Below, in pieces: positions 15,081-23,027 of a DNA stretch of 26,954 nt; within the stretch, counting starts at the first letter, position 1, and the number at the start of each line of letters is the position of its first letter. This DNA is from CANIGN01 sp041391385 (GTDB lineage: Bacteria > Bdellovibrionota > UBA2428). The position numbers were made by a program, and so were the translations under genes. The DNA is taken from positions 1-26,954 of the forward strand of contig JAWKOD010000009.1 of assembly GCA_041391385.1 (NCBI GenBank), read 5' to 3'. Under the pieces are notes generated by a model. The model ran no database searches. It was not told where the DNA came from and saw only the letters and a program-made list of their open reading frames with translations.

Positions 15081-16526
15081 ATGAAAGCATATATACCATT
15101 AATATCATTAATTTTTTTAAACATTAGCACTGCCCAAGAAAGCATTTTTTTGAGCGAGAAGCTCTTAGGAGAACTCAGCTCCGAGCACCCACCGAGTGTC
15201 CAACAAATTGAAGCAAGTTATGAATCCTCTAAAATCGATTACCTCACGAAACTCGACAAGCTAGGTCTTCGACTCGAGGGAGAAGGTTCCGTCTATGAAT
15301 CAAGAGAGAAATTGCTAAGCCCCACAGACGGTGCCGTCACAAAGAATACTACCAACTACTCTGTCGGGCTTATTAAACCCACTCGATACGGCATTGATTT
15401 AGGCGTAAAAACTTTTGCCTCTAAAACAAGCAACGCCTTTATTAATGGCGCAAGCACTTCTGGGCTAAGCTTCAACCTATCAATCGATCTCTTTCAAAAC
15501 TTTTTAGGCCGAAAAACAAGCAATGAACTTCATAAAGGTGAAGCCGGAATAAAAAGAGCTGAACTCGAAAAAAAAGCTCAACTAAAAACCTTTCAATCTA
15601 ATTTACGAAAACTCTACTGGGCGCTTGTTGCAAATAATGAACAAAAGAAAATTCTTGAAGTCATTGTTGGGTTGGCCGAAAAACAACACAAAGACGCCAA
15701 GGGCCGCGCTCGCTCTCAAGTTGCAGACTCAGGAGAAGTCGCGAGATCTCACTCCCAGTGGCTCAGCAAGCAAAGCACACTCTTAGCTCTAAGTTACCAA
15801 AGAAATAATATACTCAAAAGCCTGCGTGAACTCCTACCTGAACTTGGAGAAAAAGAGATTGTACTCGCTCCTTATGACGTAGAAAAAACCGTTGAGGAAG
15901 TACTCAAATGCACTGCAGTCATCGACTCCAACAAAGAAGCTCCTTTTCAAAACACTGTTTACGACGAGATTGTAGATTTGCTCAACAAAGAAGAAAAATA
16001 CGAAACAAAAGTCAGCAAAACCTACAACGACCCTGACGTGAAACTCTTTGGAGAATACTCTGCAATTGGACGTGATTATGGATTCGAAGACTCAAGAAGA
16101 GATCTCATAGATGAATCGCGACCAAGAACAAGCGTTGGGCTCAAGGTCACGATTCCACTTGATGGTAGAAAAACGAATACGCAAGAAGCTTATGAGAAAA
16201 TTGCGCGTTATAAATATCAATCCCAAGCACAAGCTAACCTTGCAAAAATTCGCGCCTATCATAAAGAAACCGTTCTCATGATTAAAACTCTAAGAGAAGT
16301 CGTGCGCGCTCAAAAAGATACCAACAAGTATCTTGGACAAAGCTTAAAAAGTAGCCAGCAAAAGTTTGCGCAAGCCCGCATTAGCTTACAAGAGTTAATC
16401 ATCGAGCAAGATGCTCAACTCCAATCTAGAATGAGCGAAATCGACACGAACCTCAGTATCATCAACGTCCTCTTAGATTATTTTAGCATCTACATGGATA
16501 CCCCATGTGAAATGAACAAGGTATAA
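15081..16526 (+). CDS. TolC-like outer-membrane efflux channel
   Basis: A short signal peptide (MKAYIPLISLIFLNISTAQ) is followed by two long alpha-helical hairpins with interspersed beta strands, the duplicated OEP (outer membrane efflux protein) layout. The strand segments include TNYSVGLIKPTRYGIDLGVK and PRTSVGLKVTIPLDGRKTN, and the coiled-coil stretches include KGEAGIKRAELEKKAQLKTF. The length of 481 aa is normal for the family. It should form the trimeric exit duct for the RND pump encoded two bases downstream. No clear Shine-Dalgarno precedes the ATG; the space is taken by the operator. Two cysteines near residue 275 and close to the C-terminus are unusual for this family and might form a disulfide. 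Confidence 0.9.
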   Translation: MKAYIPLISLIFLNISTAQESIFLSEKLLGELSSEHPPSVQQIEASYESSKIDYLTKLDKLGLRLEGEGSVYESREKLLSPTDGAVTKNTTNYSVGLIKPTRYGIDLGVKTFASKTSNAFINGASTSGLSFNLSIDLFQNFLGRKTSNELHKGEAGIKRAELEKKAQLKTFQSNLRKLYWALVANNEQKKILEVIVGLAEKQHKDAKGRARSQVADSGEVARSHSQWLSKQSTLLALSYQRNNILKSLRELLPELGEKEIVLAPYDVEKTVEEVLKCTAVIDSNKEAPFQNTVYDEIVDLLNKEEKYETKVSKTYNDPDVKLFGEYSAIGRDYGFEDSRRDLIDESRPRTSVGLKVTIPLDGRKTNTQEAYEKIARYKYQSQAQANLAKIRAYHKETVLMIKTLREVVRAQKDTNKYLGQSLKSSQQKFAQARISLQELIIEQDAQLQSRMSEIDTNLSIINVLLDYFSIYMDTPCEMNKV

Positions 16527-16528
16527 GC

Positions 16529-19500
16529 ATGAACCACATAGCCAAATTCTTCATTACTAACTACAAGCTTACACTCGTACTCTCTGTAGGACTTCTCTTC
16601 TTTGGATTTGAAGGCCTAAGGAAAATGAACGCCGAAAGTTTTCCAGCGGTTTCATTTGCCACAGCCACAATTGTCACCTCATATGATGGGGCAACTGCCA
16701 ACGATATTGAAACTAAAATAACCAAACCCATAGAAGATGAAATTCGTGGTGTAAATGGCCTTAAGGATGTGCGTTCCACATCCCAAGCTGGCCTCTCCAC
16801 TATTGCTGTACGAGTTGACATGGATAATCCAAAGGTCAATGTAGCCGACACGATTGATGAAGTTCAAAAGGCTGTGGATCGCGTATCTGATCTTCCACGA
16901 GATCTAAAAGACCTCCCTAAGTTTACCGAAATTAAAAGTGAAGAGTTTCCCGTAGTAGAACTGGCCATAGTTGGCCCAAACACAAATCGAAAAAGAGACG
17001 AAATCACAGATCTTCTAAAAGAAGATATTGAAGATAATTCTTCGGTAAAAGAAGTGAGGCTTGTTGGATTTAGAGAAAAAACTTTTGACGTGCTTTTGGA
17101 TGCAGAAAAGCTAAAAAGCAATTATATCTCCGTAGCTGAAGTTGAATCTAAAATACTAAGTCGCAACTCCAACACTCCTGGGGGGGCCTTGCGTACTCTA
17201 TCAACCCAACAACTGGTACGAGTAGAAGGTAAAATTAAAAATGCCGAAGAACTTGGTAACCTTGTACTTCGATCTAATTTCACTGGACAAAGTATTCTTT
17301 TAAAAGATGTAGCAGAGGTAAAGGACTCTGAGCAAGAAGCGAAAACCCTAACTCGCTACAACGGGCAAGAAGCCACCTTACTAATCGTTAACAAAAAAGC
17401 CGGAGCTGATACCATCAAAATGGTCAAAGAGATTGATCGAACTCTTGAAGAGTACCAAAAACGCTATAAGGACTATCACTTTAGTGTTTTTCACTCAGAA
17501 GGACAAAAAGTTACCGACAAAGTTAACGTCCTAAAAAACAATGCTATCTCGGGTTTTATCCTCGTCGTTATTTTCTTGCTTCTGTTTTTGCCAGGGAAGA
17601 TTGGCCTCATGGCCTCGCTCTCATTGCCACTCGCGATTTTAGGAACAATTGGATTTATGCCAACTCTCGGAATGAACATCGACGCCATTACCGTGCTTGC
17701 CCTTGTAATTGCACTTGGAATGATGGTCGATAACGCTGTTGTTATTAGCGAAAATTTTAGCAGGCTTCGAATTGAAGGCCAGTCTGTGACAGATGCTGCA
17801 TCAAATTCTATCTCTAGCCTATGGCTACCAATAACCGCTACAGCCTTCACTACGATAGCGGCCTTTTTACCCATGCTTGTTACAAAGGGAATTATGGGTC
17901 AGTTTATTAAATGGATTCCCATCGTTGTAAGTATTGCACTCCTTTTATCGCTCTTCGAGTCGTTCTTCTTCTTACCCATGCGACTTGCATGGGCAGGAAA
18001 AGAAGTTAAAGAGAAAAAAGCAAACGGCGATTCTGATTGGTTTAATAAGTTCGAACGCCGCTTTGAAAAACTCATGGCTTATGTTGTTGATCGCCGTTAC
18101 ACGGTACTAGGTATTTTTTCTGCCATAGTGCTCTTTTCATTATTTATGATGGTTGGAGCCAATAAATTCGTATTATTCCCAGCAGAACAAACTGAAATCT
18201 ATGTCGCTAGGCTCGAAATGCCCACTGGAACTCGACTTGAAAAAACTCACGAAGAACTCGAATTCCTCTCTGCACGAGTTAAAGAAGTTTTAAAAGAAGA
18301 CGCAGAACACATTGTGGCACGTGCGGGGACTTCACAAATGGGCGCTGCTGACCCTAAGGCTCAAGAAGGAAACAATATCGGAATGCTTACAATTTATGTA
18401 AGCGAGCACGCAAAGTTTAACCGCGACTACACCGATGTATTAAAAGACTTGAAACAGATAAAATCTGATAAGGCTAAAATGCTCTCTTTTGAAGAACTCG
18501 TAAATGGTCCTCCAGTTGGAAATGCTATCGAAGCTACATTTAGATCCAACTCTAATGATGACATCAATAAAATGATTTCTATCATTACAGATAAACTCCA
18601 TCAGCTACCGGGAGTTGAGAACTTACGTGTCAATGACATTCATGGAGACAATGAAGTTTTTGTCGATATTGATTACTCCAAAGCTGCAAGGCTCAGCATC
18701 GATGTAGACAATATTGGCAAAACTATTCGTACTGCTATTTCTGGAAAAAAAGTATCTGACGTTACGCTCGACAATAAAGAAGTCGAAATCATCGTTCGCT
18801 TCACGGAAGATGATAGGAGAACTGTTGAGGATATTAAAAAAATTAGCGTTCGCGATCCTAAGGGGAATCTTGTTTCACTCGGCACACTCGCAAACTTCAG
18901 AGTAGAGGAAGGCACCCCTCAGGTTAAGCGCTATGACTTTAAGCGCTCCAAAACGCTCACAGGTGACGTGGACACTACTAAAACGACGTCAATAGCGGCA
19001 AATGCCCTCGTGTTAAAAACTTTCAACGAGAACAAAGATAAAATACCTGGGATGAGCATTGTTTTTGGTGGCGCACAAGAATCCACCAACGAATCCATGT
19101 CCTCACTGTTTTCTGCTCTCAAAATTAGTTTGATTGGGATTTTTGCCCTACTCGTATTTTTGTTCAGATCATTCCTAAGGCCTGCCATTATTATGAGTAC
19201 CATTCCTCTTGGACTCTTTGGCTTTTCAGTAGCCTTTTTCCTTCACGGCCGACCCATTTCTTTCTTAGCACTTATCGGAATCATTGGACTCGGGGGAATC
19301 ATCGTTAACTCAGGCATTGTACTCATTAGCTTTATCGACGAGATGCGCGCAGAAGGTAAAATGAATTTACGAGAGATTCTCATTAAATCATCAGGCATGC
19401 GCCTAAGAGCAGTCCTCGTAACGAGCTTAACAACTATCAGCGGACTCATCCCAACGGCATACGGCATTGGAGGTAACGACGCTATGCTTGTTCCCATGAC

Positions 19501-19666
19501 TCTAGCAATGGCGTGGGGTCTTACATCTGGAACAATCTTAACTCTCGCTTGGGTGCCGGCTGCCTATGCGATTTCCGAAGACATGAGCGCTTATTTTGAA
19601 AAAAAATTAACTCAGTATAAAAAACTCATTGTCGCTAAATTTAGAGGTGCTGCTCATGAGCACTAA
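16529..19666 (+). CDS. RND-family efflux pump, inner-membrane subunit (AcrB-like)
   Basis: The 1045-aa protein has the RND layout. TM1 is near residues 12-30. The first periplasmic porter loop opens with PAVSFATATIVTSYDGATAN and DIETKITKPIEDEIRGVNGL. A TM2-6 bundle spans about 338-490, the second porter loop about 555-870, and TM8-12 follow. In TM4 the proton-relay position reads GMMVDNAVVISENF: D401 matches AcrB D407, while the second acidic position is N402, as in many non-enteric RND pumps. Substrate class (drugs, solvents or lipids) cannot be told. The ATG follows the TolC-like stop by two bases, so they are translationally linked. No periplasmic adaptor gene lies in this operon. Confidence 0.95.
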   Translation: MNHIAKFFITNYKLTLVLSVGLLFFGFEGLRKMNAESFPAVSFATATIVTSYDGATANDIETKITKPIEDEIRGVNGLKDVRSTSQAGLSTIAVRVDMDNPKVNVADTIDEVQKAVDRVSDLPRDLKDLPKFTEIKSEEFPVVELAIVGPNTNRKRDEITDLLKEDIEDNSSVKEVRLVGFREKTFDVLLDAEKLKSNYISVAEVESKILSRNSNTPGGALRTLSTQQLVRVEGKIKNAEELGNLVLRSNFTGQSILLKDVAEVKDSEQEAKTLTRYNGQEATLLIVNKKAGADTIKMVKEIDRTLEEYQKRYKDYHFSVFHSEGQKVTDKVNVLKNNAISGFILVVIFLLLFLPGKIGLMASLSLPLAILGTIGFMPTLGMNIDAITVLALVIALGMMVDNAVVISENFSRLRIEGQSVTDAASNSISSLWLPITATAFTTIAAFLPMLVTKGIMGQFIKWIPIVVSIALLLSLFESFFFLPMRLAWAGKEVKEKKANGDSDWFNKFERRFEKLMAYVVDRRYTVLGIFSAIVLFSLFMMVGANKFVLFPAEQTEIYVARLEMPTGTRLEKTHEELEFLSARVKEVLKEDAEHIVARAGTSQMGAADPKAQEGNNIGMLTIYVSEHAKFNRDYTDVLKDLKQIKSDKAKMLSFEELVNGPPVGNAIEATFRSNSNDDINKMISIITDKLHQLPGVENLRVNDIHGDNEVFVDIDYSKAARLSIDVDNIGKTIRTAISGKKVSDVTLDNKEVEIIVRFTEDDRRTVEDIKKISVRDPKGNLVSLGTLANFRVEEGTPQVKRYDFKRSKTLTGDVDTTKTTSIAANALVLKTFNENKDKIPGMSIVFGGAQESTNESMSSLFSALKISLIGIFALLVFLFRSFLRPAIIMSTIPLGLFGFSVAFFLHGRPISFLALIGIIGLGGIIVNSGIVLISFIDEMRAEGKMNLREILIKSSGMRLRAVLVTSLTTISGLIPTAYGIGGNDAMLVPMTLAMAWGLTSGTILTLAWVPAAYAISEDMSAYFEKKLTQYKKLIVAKFRGAAHEH

Positions 19667-20279
19667 AAGCACCAAGAAAAATCGTGAGATTGCGAACGAC
19701 CTATTTGCCCAAAATGGATTTGCTGGAACCTCTATTCGAGACATTGCCTCTGCTGCCGATGTAAACCTCTCTGCCGTTAACTACCATTTCACAAATAAAG
19801 AGCAGCTTTACTGGGAAGTTTTTCAATACAACTTCAGTTGGATTGGAAGTAGCATTGAGAAGCTTGGTGAAGAAAGCCACTCTACAGCAGAACTCACTAT
19901 AAAAACCTTTAAATTGTTCATCTCAGAAAAGTCCGCCATGCTAAATATTTTTAAAATGTTTATCTCAGACAAAATCCCCGTGGCATCTAAGAACTTCTGC
20001 GAAAAAGAAAGGATTGGCCCACCCGGAGAAGACACTTTTTTACATAAAATCAAAAGTGACCTTGGCTCAGATATCCCCATTGAGGGGCAAAAGTGGGCTG
20101 TTAGAATGATATTTTCACTCATCGTACACTTTGGCGTGATTATGAACACACCTGCAATGAGGGAGAGATGCAAGAATGAACCGAGCTTAAAACCAAAGAT
20201 ACTTGAAGACTCCCTTGCCCACTCAGTAAAGGCCCACCTCGACTATTTAAAAAAACACGCTGCTCTCTTTAAAAGCTAG
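19656..20279 (+). CDS. TetR/AcrR-family transcriptional repressor
   Basis: The 207-aa protein has an N-terminal TetR helix-turn-helix: REIANDLFAQNGFAGTSIRD, then IASAADVNLSAVNYHFTNKE with the family's NYHF-NKE-LY ending. An all-helical ligand-binding and dimerisation domain follows. ATG 19656 overlaps the last 11 bases of the RND gene and has AGAGGT upstream, so I prefer it to the TTG at 19629. The last-gene position in an efflux operon and the palindromes before the first gene imply autoregulated repression, relieved by a pump substrate. The effector is unknown. Confidence 0.92.
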   Translation: MSTKSTKKNREIANDLFAQNGFAGTSIRDIASAADVNLSAVNYHFTNKEQLYWEVFQYNFSWIGSSIEKLGEESHSTAELTIKTFKLFISEKSAMLNIFKMFISDKIPVASKNFCEKERIGPPGEDTFLHKIKSDLGSDIPIEGQKWAVRMIFSLIVHFGVIMNTPAMRERCKNEPSLKPKILEDSLAHSVKAHLDYLKKHAALFKS

Positions 20280-20315
20280 AAAAACGAACCCCCTACCCCC
20301 TCTAAACACTACAAA

Positions 20316-20327
20316 TTAGTGCACTAA
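20316..20327. promoter_or_regulatory. 12-bp perfect palindrome upstream of the trhO-like gene
   Basis: TTAGTGCACTAA is a perfect palindrome in the 118-bp gap between tetR and the rhodanese gene, about 35 bp before the -35. A smaller hairpin AAAGG-CAT-CCTTT follows at 20327-20339. These may be an operator or a weak terminator for the efflux operon. Confidence 0.35.
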
Positions 20328-20361
20328 AAGGCATCCTTTAAGTCTCAGCTCAACTTTTACT

Positions 20362-20391
20362 TTGATTAGAGTTCCCCTTATTTGCTAATAC
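20362..20391 (+). promoter_or_regulatory. Candidate promoter of the trhO-like gene, leaderless spacing
   Basis: TTGATT (20362-20367), an 18-bp spacer and TAATAC (20386-20391) lie 6 nt before GTG 20398. No Shine-Dalgarno is present. Confidence 0.5.
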
Positions 20392-20397
20392 CTTCGT

Positions 20398-21249
20398 GTG
20401 ACACAAAAGACCGTTGATCAAAGCATTGTGAACCTTTCTGGGTATTTATTCACCAAACTCGAGCCTGAAAAAATTCAGGAAAAAATCAAACTCAAAGGTG
20501 AAGAACTTGGAATTCGAGGAACAATACTTTTAAGCGTAGAAGGCATTAACTGCTTTTTTGCAGGAACAGACGAAACAACTCAAGCCCTTGCTGAGTATCT
20601 TTTCTCGTCTGAAATTGGCATTCCACCTTTTGAACTTAAAAAAAGCTTCAGCGACTATATTCCCTTTCGTCGCTTTCTTGTAAAAATTAAAAAAGAAATA
20701 ATTTCTACTGGAAGAGAAGACCTAGACCCCAATTTTGATCAAGCCCCTTACATCAGTGCCAAAGAGCTGAAAGATTGGTACGACCAAAATAAGGACTTTG
20801 TAGTTCTTGATACTCGCAATGATTACGAAATCAAATTGGGAAAATTTAAAGACGCCAAGGACCTGAATGTAACAACCTTTAAAAAGTTTATTGCTAAAAC
20901 AGAAGAACTCCCTGAAGAATGGAAGTCTAAACCTGTGGTTACTTATTGCACAGGAGGCATTCGTTGCGAAAAAGCCGCCCTTCATCTTAAGAAAAAAGGA
21001 TTTAAAGAAGTTAAGCAACTTCATGGCGGAATTTTAAAATACTTCGAGGAATGTGGTAACAACCACTACGAGGGCGAGTGCTTTGTTTTTGACAAACGTA
21101 TTGGCGTAGACGCAAACCTCTTAGAAACAGAAACAACCCAATGCTATGCTTGCCGTGCTCCTCTTGTTCCACAAGACCTTAGAAGTGATTACTATTTTTA
21201 CGGCGAATCCTGTCCCTACTGTAAAAAGAAAAAATCTAACGGCGAATAA
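20398..21249 (+). CDS. trhO: Rhodanese-domain tRNA uridine(34) hydroxylase, TrhO/YceA type (UPF0176)
   Basis: The 283-aa protein opens with the TrhO N-terminal domain (residues 1-100, with GIRGTILLSVEGINCFFAGT and PFRRFLVKIKKEII). A rhodanese domain follows (about 118-215), with VVLDTRNDYEIKLGKF and the active-site loop YCTGGIRCEKAA containing C184. The C-terminus has a cysteine cluster (C..C and C..C in CYACRAPL and ESCPYC) typical of the family. E. coli TrhO uses O2 to form 5-hydroxyuridine at the wobble position of some tRNAs. The E. coli protein is about 350 aa, so this is a shorter variant. The start GTG is set by the absence of other in-frame starts near the conserved beginning. It is convergent with the C13-type protease gene, six bases apart. 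Confidence 0.88.
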   Translation: MTQKTVDQSIVNLSGYLFTKLEPEKIQEKIKLKGEELGIRGTILLSVEGINCFFAGTDETTQALAEYLFSSEIGIPPFELKKSFSDYIPFRRFLVKIKKEIISTGREDLDPNFDQAPYISAKELKDWYDQNKDFVVLDTRNDYEIKLGKFKDAKDLNVTTFKKFIAKTEELPEEWKSKPVVTYCTGGIRCEKAALHLKKKGFKEVKQLHGGILKYFEECGNNHYEGECFVFDKRIGVDANLLETETTQCYACRAPLVPQDLRSDYYFYGESCPYCKKKKSNGE

Positions 21250-21255
21250 GAAAAC

Positions 21256-22263
21256 TTAGTTAAAGTATTTTTGCGGACTTGAAAGATCCTCGTCTGATAT
21301 TCCGATAATCATTTCACGTTCTTTAATTTGTGTTTCAGTATAGTTAAAGATGCTCTTCCAATCTAAATCTTGTATTTTTTTAGCCTCAGCATATTTCCTT
21401 AAAGAAACGAAAAAGGCCTCGCCAAACATTGTGGTGTGGGCTCCTTCGTTGCAACCAAAACTTGTGCGATCACTTCTTGAAGCAGTAAGAACCGAGGTAT
21501 TTTTCATACCCCTCAATGTATTCTCAACTCCAACTTCCTTCTTTGGAAGTACAAAGCCGCCAGTATGACACCCTTGAAGCACAACATACTTTTTTGTTTT
21601 AGTGGGTAAAGAATTTAAAGCTGACTTTAAGCCTCGTGGAGTAAAAAGATATTCATCCGCATTTTCAGGATTTTCGAGGGCATATAAATAGGCCTTATAG
21701 AGGTTGTGGTAAACACCAAAGGCTCCTGGAACTGCGTATCCTTGAAGTTCCATACTATAAGTATCTGCCCACTTAGGAAGAAGCATTACTTTTTCCATTT
21801 TTTTACTAATGGCCTCGTCTTTGTAACTAAACTCATTTTCGGACATTGGAATATTTCCATGACTCGAAACGTAGAGATAAATAAAATCTGGATTTGTTTT
21901 TGCAATCTGCTTTATATGTTCAGAAAGAAGTTTGGGATCTGCAAAATAGCAATCTCTCAACTCTCTAAACAAGTCTGCATATTGTTTCTTGTCTGTTTTT
22001 TCTTTTTCGACTGGGGGCACGTAATAACAAGCAATTTCTTCGTTGGTGTAGCCTTGTGCGATCCAAAACTTTTTTTGATCGACGATCTCTTGTGCAAAGT
22101 TTGCTGAATCTTGGCTACCCGCTACAAGAAAAATTTTAGCCTTCGGAGAAGATTCCCCAACAGAAACTCTATACCCATTTTTTAATCCGTAACTATTTCC
22201 CGAAATGTGCGTGCAAGATGAAGCTAAAATGAAAACGAGGGGAAGGATCAACCTGAAGAGCAT
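21256..22263 (-). CDS. Lipoprotein with a peptidase C13 (legumain/caspase-like) domain
   Basis: From ATG 22263 the protein is 335 aa and opens with a lipoprotein signal, MLFRLILPLVFILASSC, with lipidation at Cys17. The rest reads as a clan CD cysteine protease: strand KAKIFLVAGSQ, then FIYLYVSSHGN (His135 in the HG motif), then YVVLQGCHTGGF (Cys232 after the strand), and TASRSDRTSFGC with TTMFGEAFF, a pattern of bacterial C13 proteins. The His/Cys dyad is complete, so activity is plausible. It would act at a membrane surface in the envelope. The alternative ATG six codons upstream (22281) is less likely, because a promoter (TATAAG, TTGCAT) ends 6 nt before 22263. The target is unknown. Confidence 0.8.
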   Translation of the reverse strand: MLFRLILPLVFILASSCTHISGNSYGLKNGYRVSVGESSPKAKIFLVAGSQDSANFAQEIVDQKKFWIAQGYTNEEIACYYVPPVEKEKTDKKQYADLFRELRDCYFADPKLLSEHIKQIAKTNPDFIYLYVSSHGNIPMSENEFSYKDEAISKKMEKVMLLPKWADTYSMELQGYAVPGAFGVYHNLYKAYLYALENPENADEYLFTPRGLKSALNSLPTKTKKYVVLQGCHTGGFVLPKKEVGVENTLRGMKNTSVLTASRSDRTSFGCNEGAHTTMFGEAFFVSLRKYAEAKKIQDLDWKSIFNYTETQIKEREMIIGISDEDLSSPQKYFN

Positions 22264-22269
22264 AGAAAG

Positions 22270-22298
22270 CTTATACCGCATCGCGTCAAGCTATGCAA
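22270..22298 (-). promoter_or_regulatory. Promoter of the C13 lipoprotein gene at leaderless spacing
   Basis: On the minus strand, TTGCAT (22298-22293), a 17-bp spacer and TATAAG (22275-22270) lie 6 nt before ATG 22263. This decides the start in favour of the internal Met. It also separates the gene from the acetyltransferase gene upstream. Confidence 0.5.
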
Positions 22299-22306
22299 GC
22301 CCTCAA

Positions 22307-22876
22307 TCATATGTTTTTTAAGTGTTTTTTGAGCACTACAAAGTCCAAATCCTCTCGTTTGGGGATACCAAAACGTGGATCATGAGACGGAAAGGGTCGC
22401 CTTTCACCAGGGATAACTTCGTAGCCTCGCCTTTGATACCACTGAATTAACTCCACTCGATGAGAAATAACTGTCATTTCAACTTCTCTACTTCCCCACT
22501 CTTTATGCACATAATCCTCAGCTGCTTTTAACAAAAATCTACCCAACCCAGCTGCTTGGAGCTGAGGGCTTACTGTCAACATTCCCAAGTATGCAATTGT
22601 GCTATTCTTTTTTTCCAACTGAACACAAGCTAAGAGCTCAGAAGTGTCCTTATTTCTTAGAGTCAAAAGTACAGAATGAGGGTCACGAATAATATCTTCA
22701 ATGGCATTCAAATCTGTGCGTTGTCCGCCTAGCAAATCGGCCTCTGTGGTCCAACCTCTCTTTGACGTTTCGCCTCGATAGGACGCATTTACCAGCTCCA
22801 CGATATTGGCGGCATCTCCGAAGTTCGCTAGTTGCACGGGCTTTAAGTCTGCAGAATTAGTCACTTCAGTTATCAT
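22307..22876 (-). CDS. GNAT-family N-acetyltransferase
   Basis: The 189-aa protein has the GNAT core: strand IAYLGMLTVSP, then the acetyl-CoA loop QLQAAGLGRFLLKAAEDYV (Q-x-x-G-x-G/A), then VEMTVISHRVELIQWYQRRG and YEVIPGERRPFP. The WYQRRGYE motif is the usual motif B. It transfers an acetyl group from acetyl-CoA to an amine; the substrate cannot be predicted. It is soluble and cytoplasmic. There is no clear Shine-Dalgarno before ATG 22876. It faces the 543-aa gene across a 151-bp divergent region. Confidence 0.88.
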   Translation of the reverse strand: MITEVTNSADLKPVQLANFGDAANIVELVNASYRGETSKRGWTTEADLLGGQRTDLNAIEDIIRDPHSVLLTLRNKDTSELLACVQLEKKNSTIAYLGMLTVSPQLQAAGLGRFLLKAAEDYVHKEWGSREVEMTVISHRVELIQWYQRRGYEVIPGERRPFPSHDPRFGIPKREDLDFVVLKKHLKNI

Positions 22877-22993
22877 TCTAGCGCAAAGAATCGCTTTTTT
22901 ATGCTCCCTTGACCATACAAGAAATTCTTATAATTGTTATATCCAAGATCTATGGTCCACCTATACCGCAAAGACATCTGACATTTTTAAAGC

Positions 22994-23022
22994 TTTAGTA
23001 CTATCTAATAATTGACGATAAT
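22994..23022 (+). promoter_or_regulatory. Candidate promoter of the 543-aa exported protein
   Basis: TTTAGT (22994-22999), a 17-bp spacer and GATAAT (23017-23022) end 5 nt before GTG 23028. No Shine-Dalgarno is visible. Confidence 0.35.
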
Positions 23023-23027
23023 AAAGC

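Noticed and set aside
22877..23027. TTGACC and TATAAT in the divergent gap as a promoter.
   Set aside because: The spacer is only 14 bp, outside the usual range; the GATAAT next to GTG 23028 fits better.
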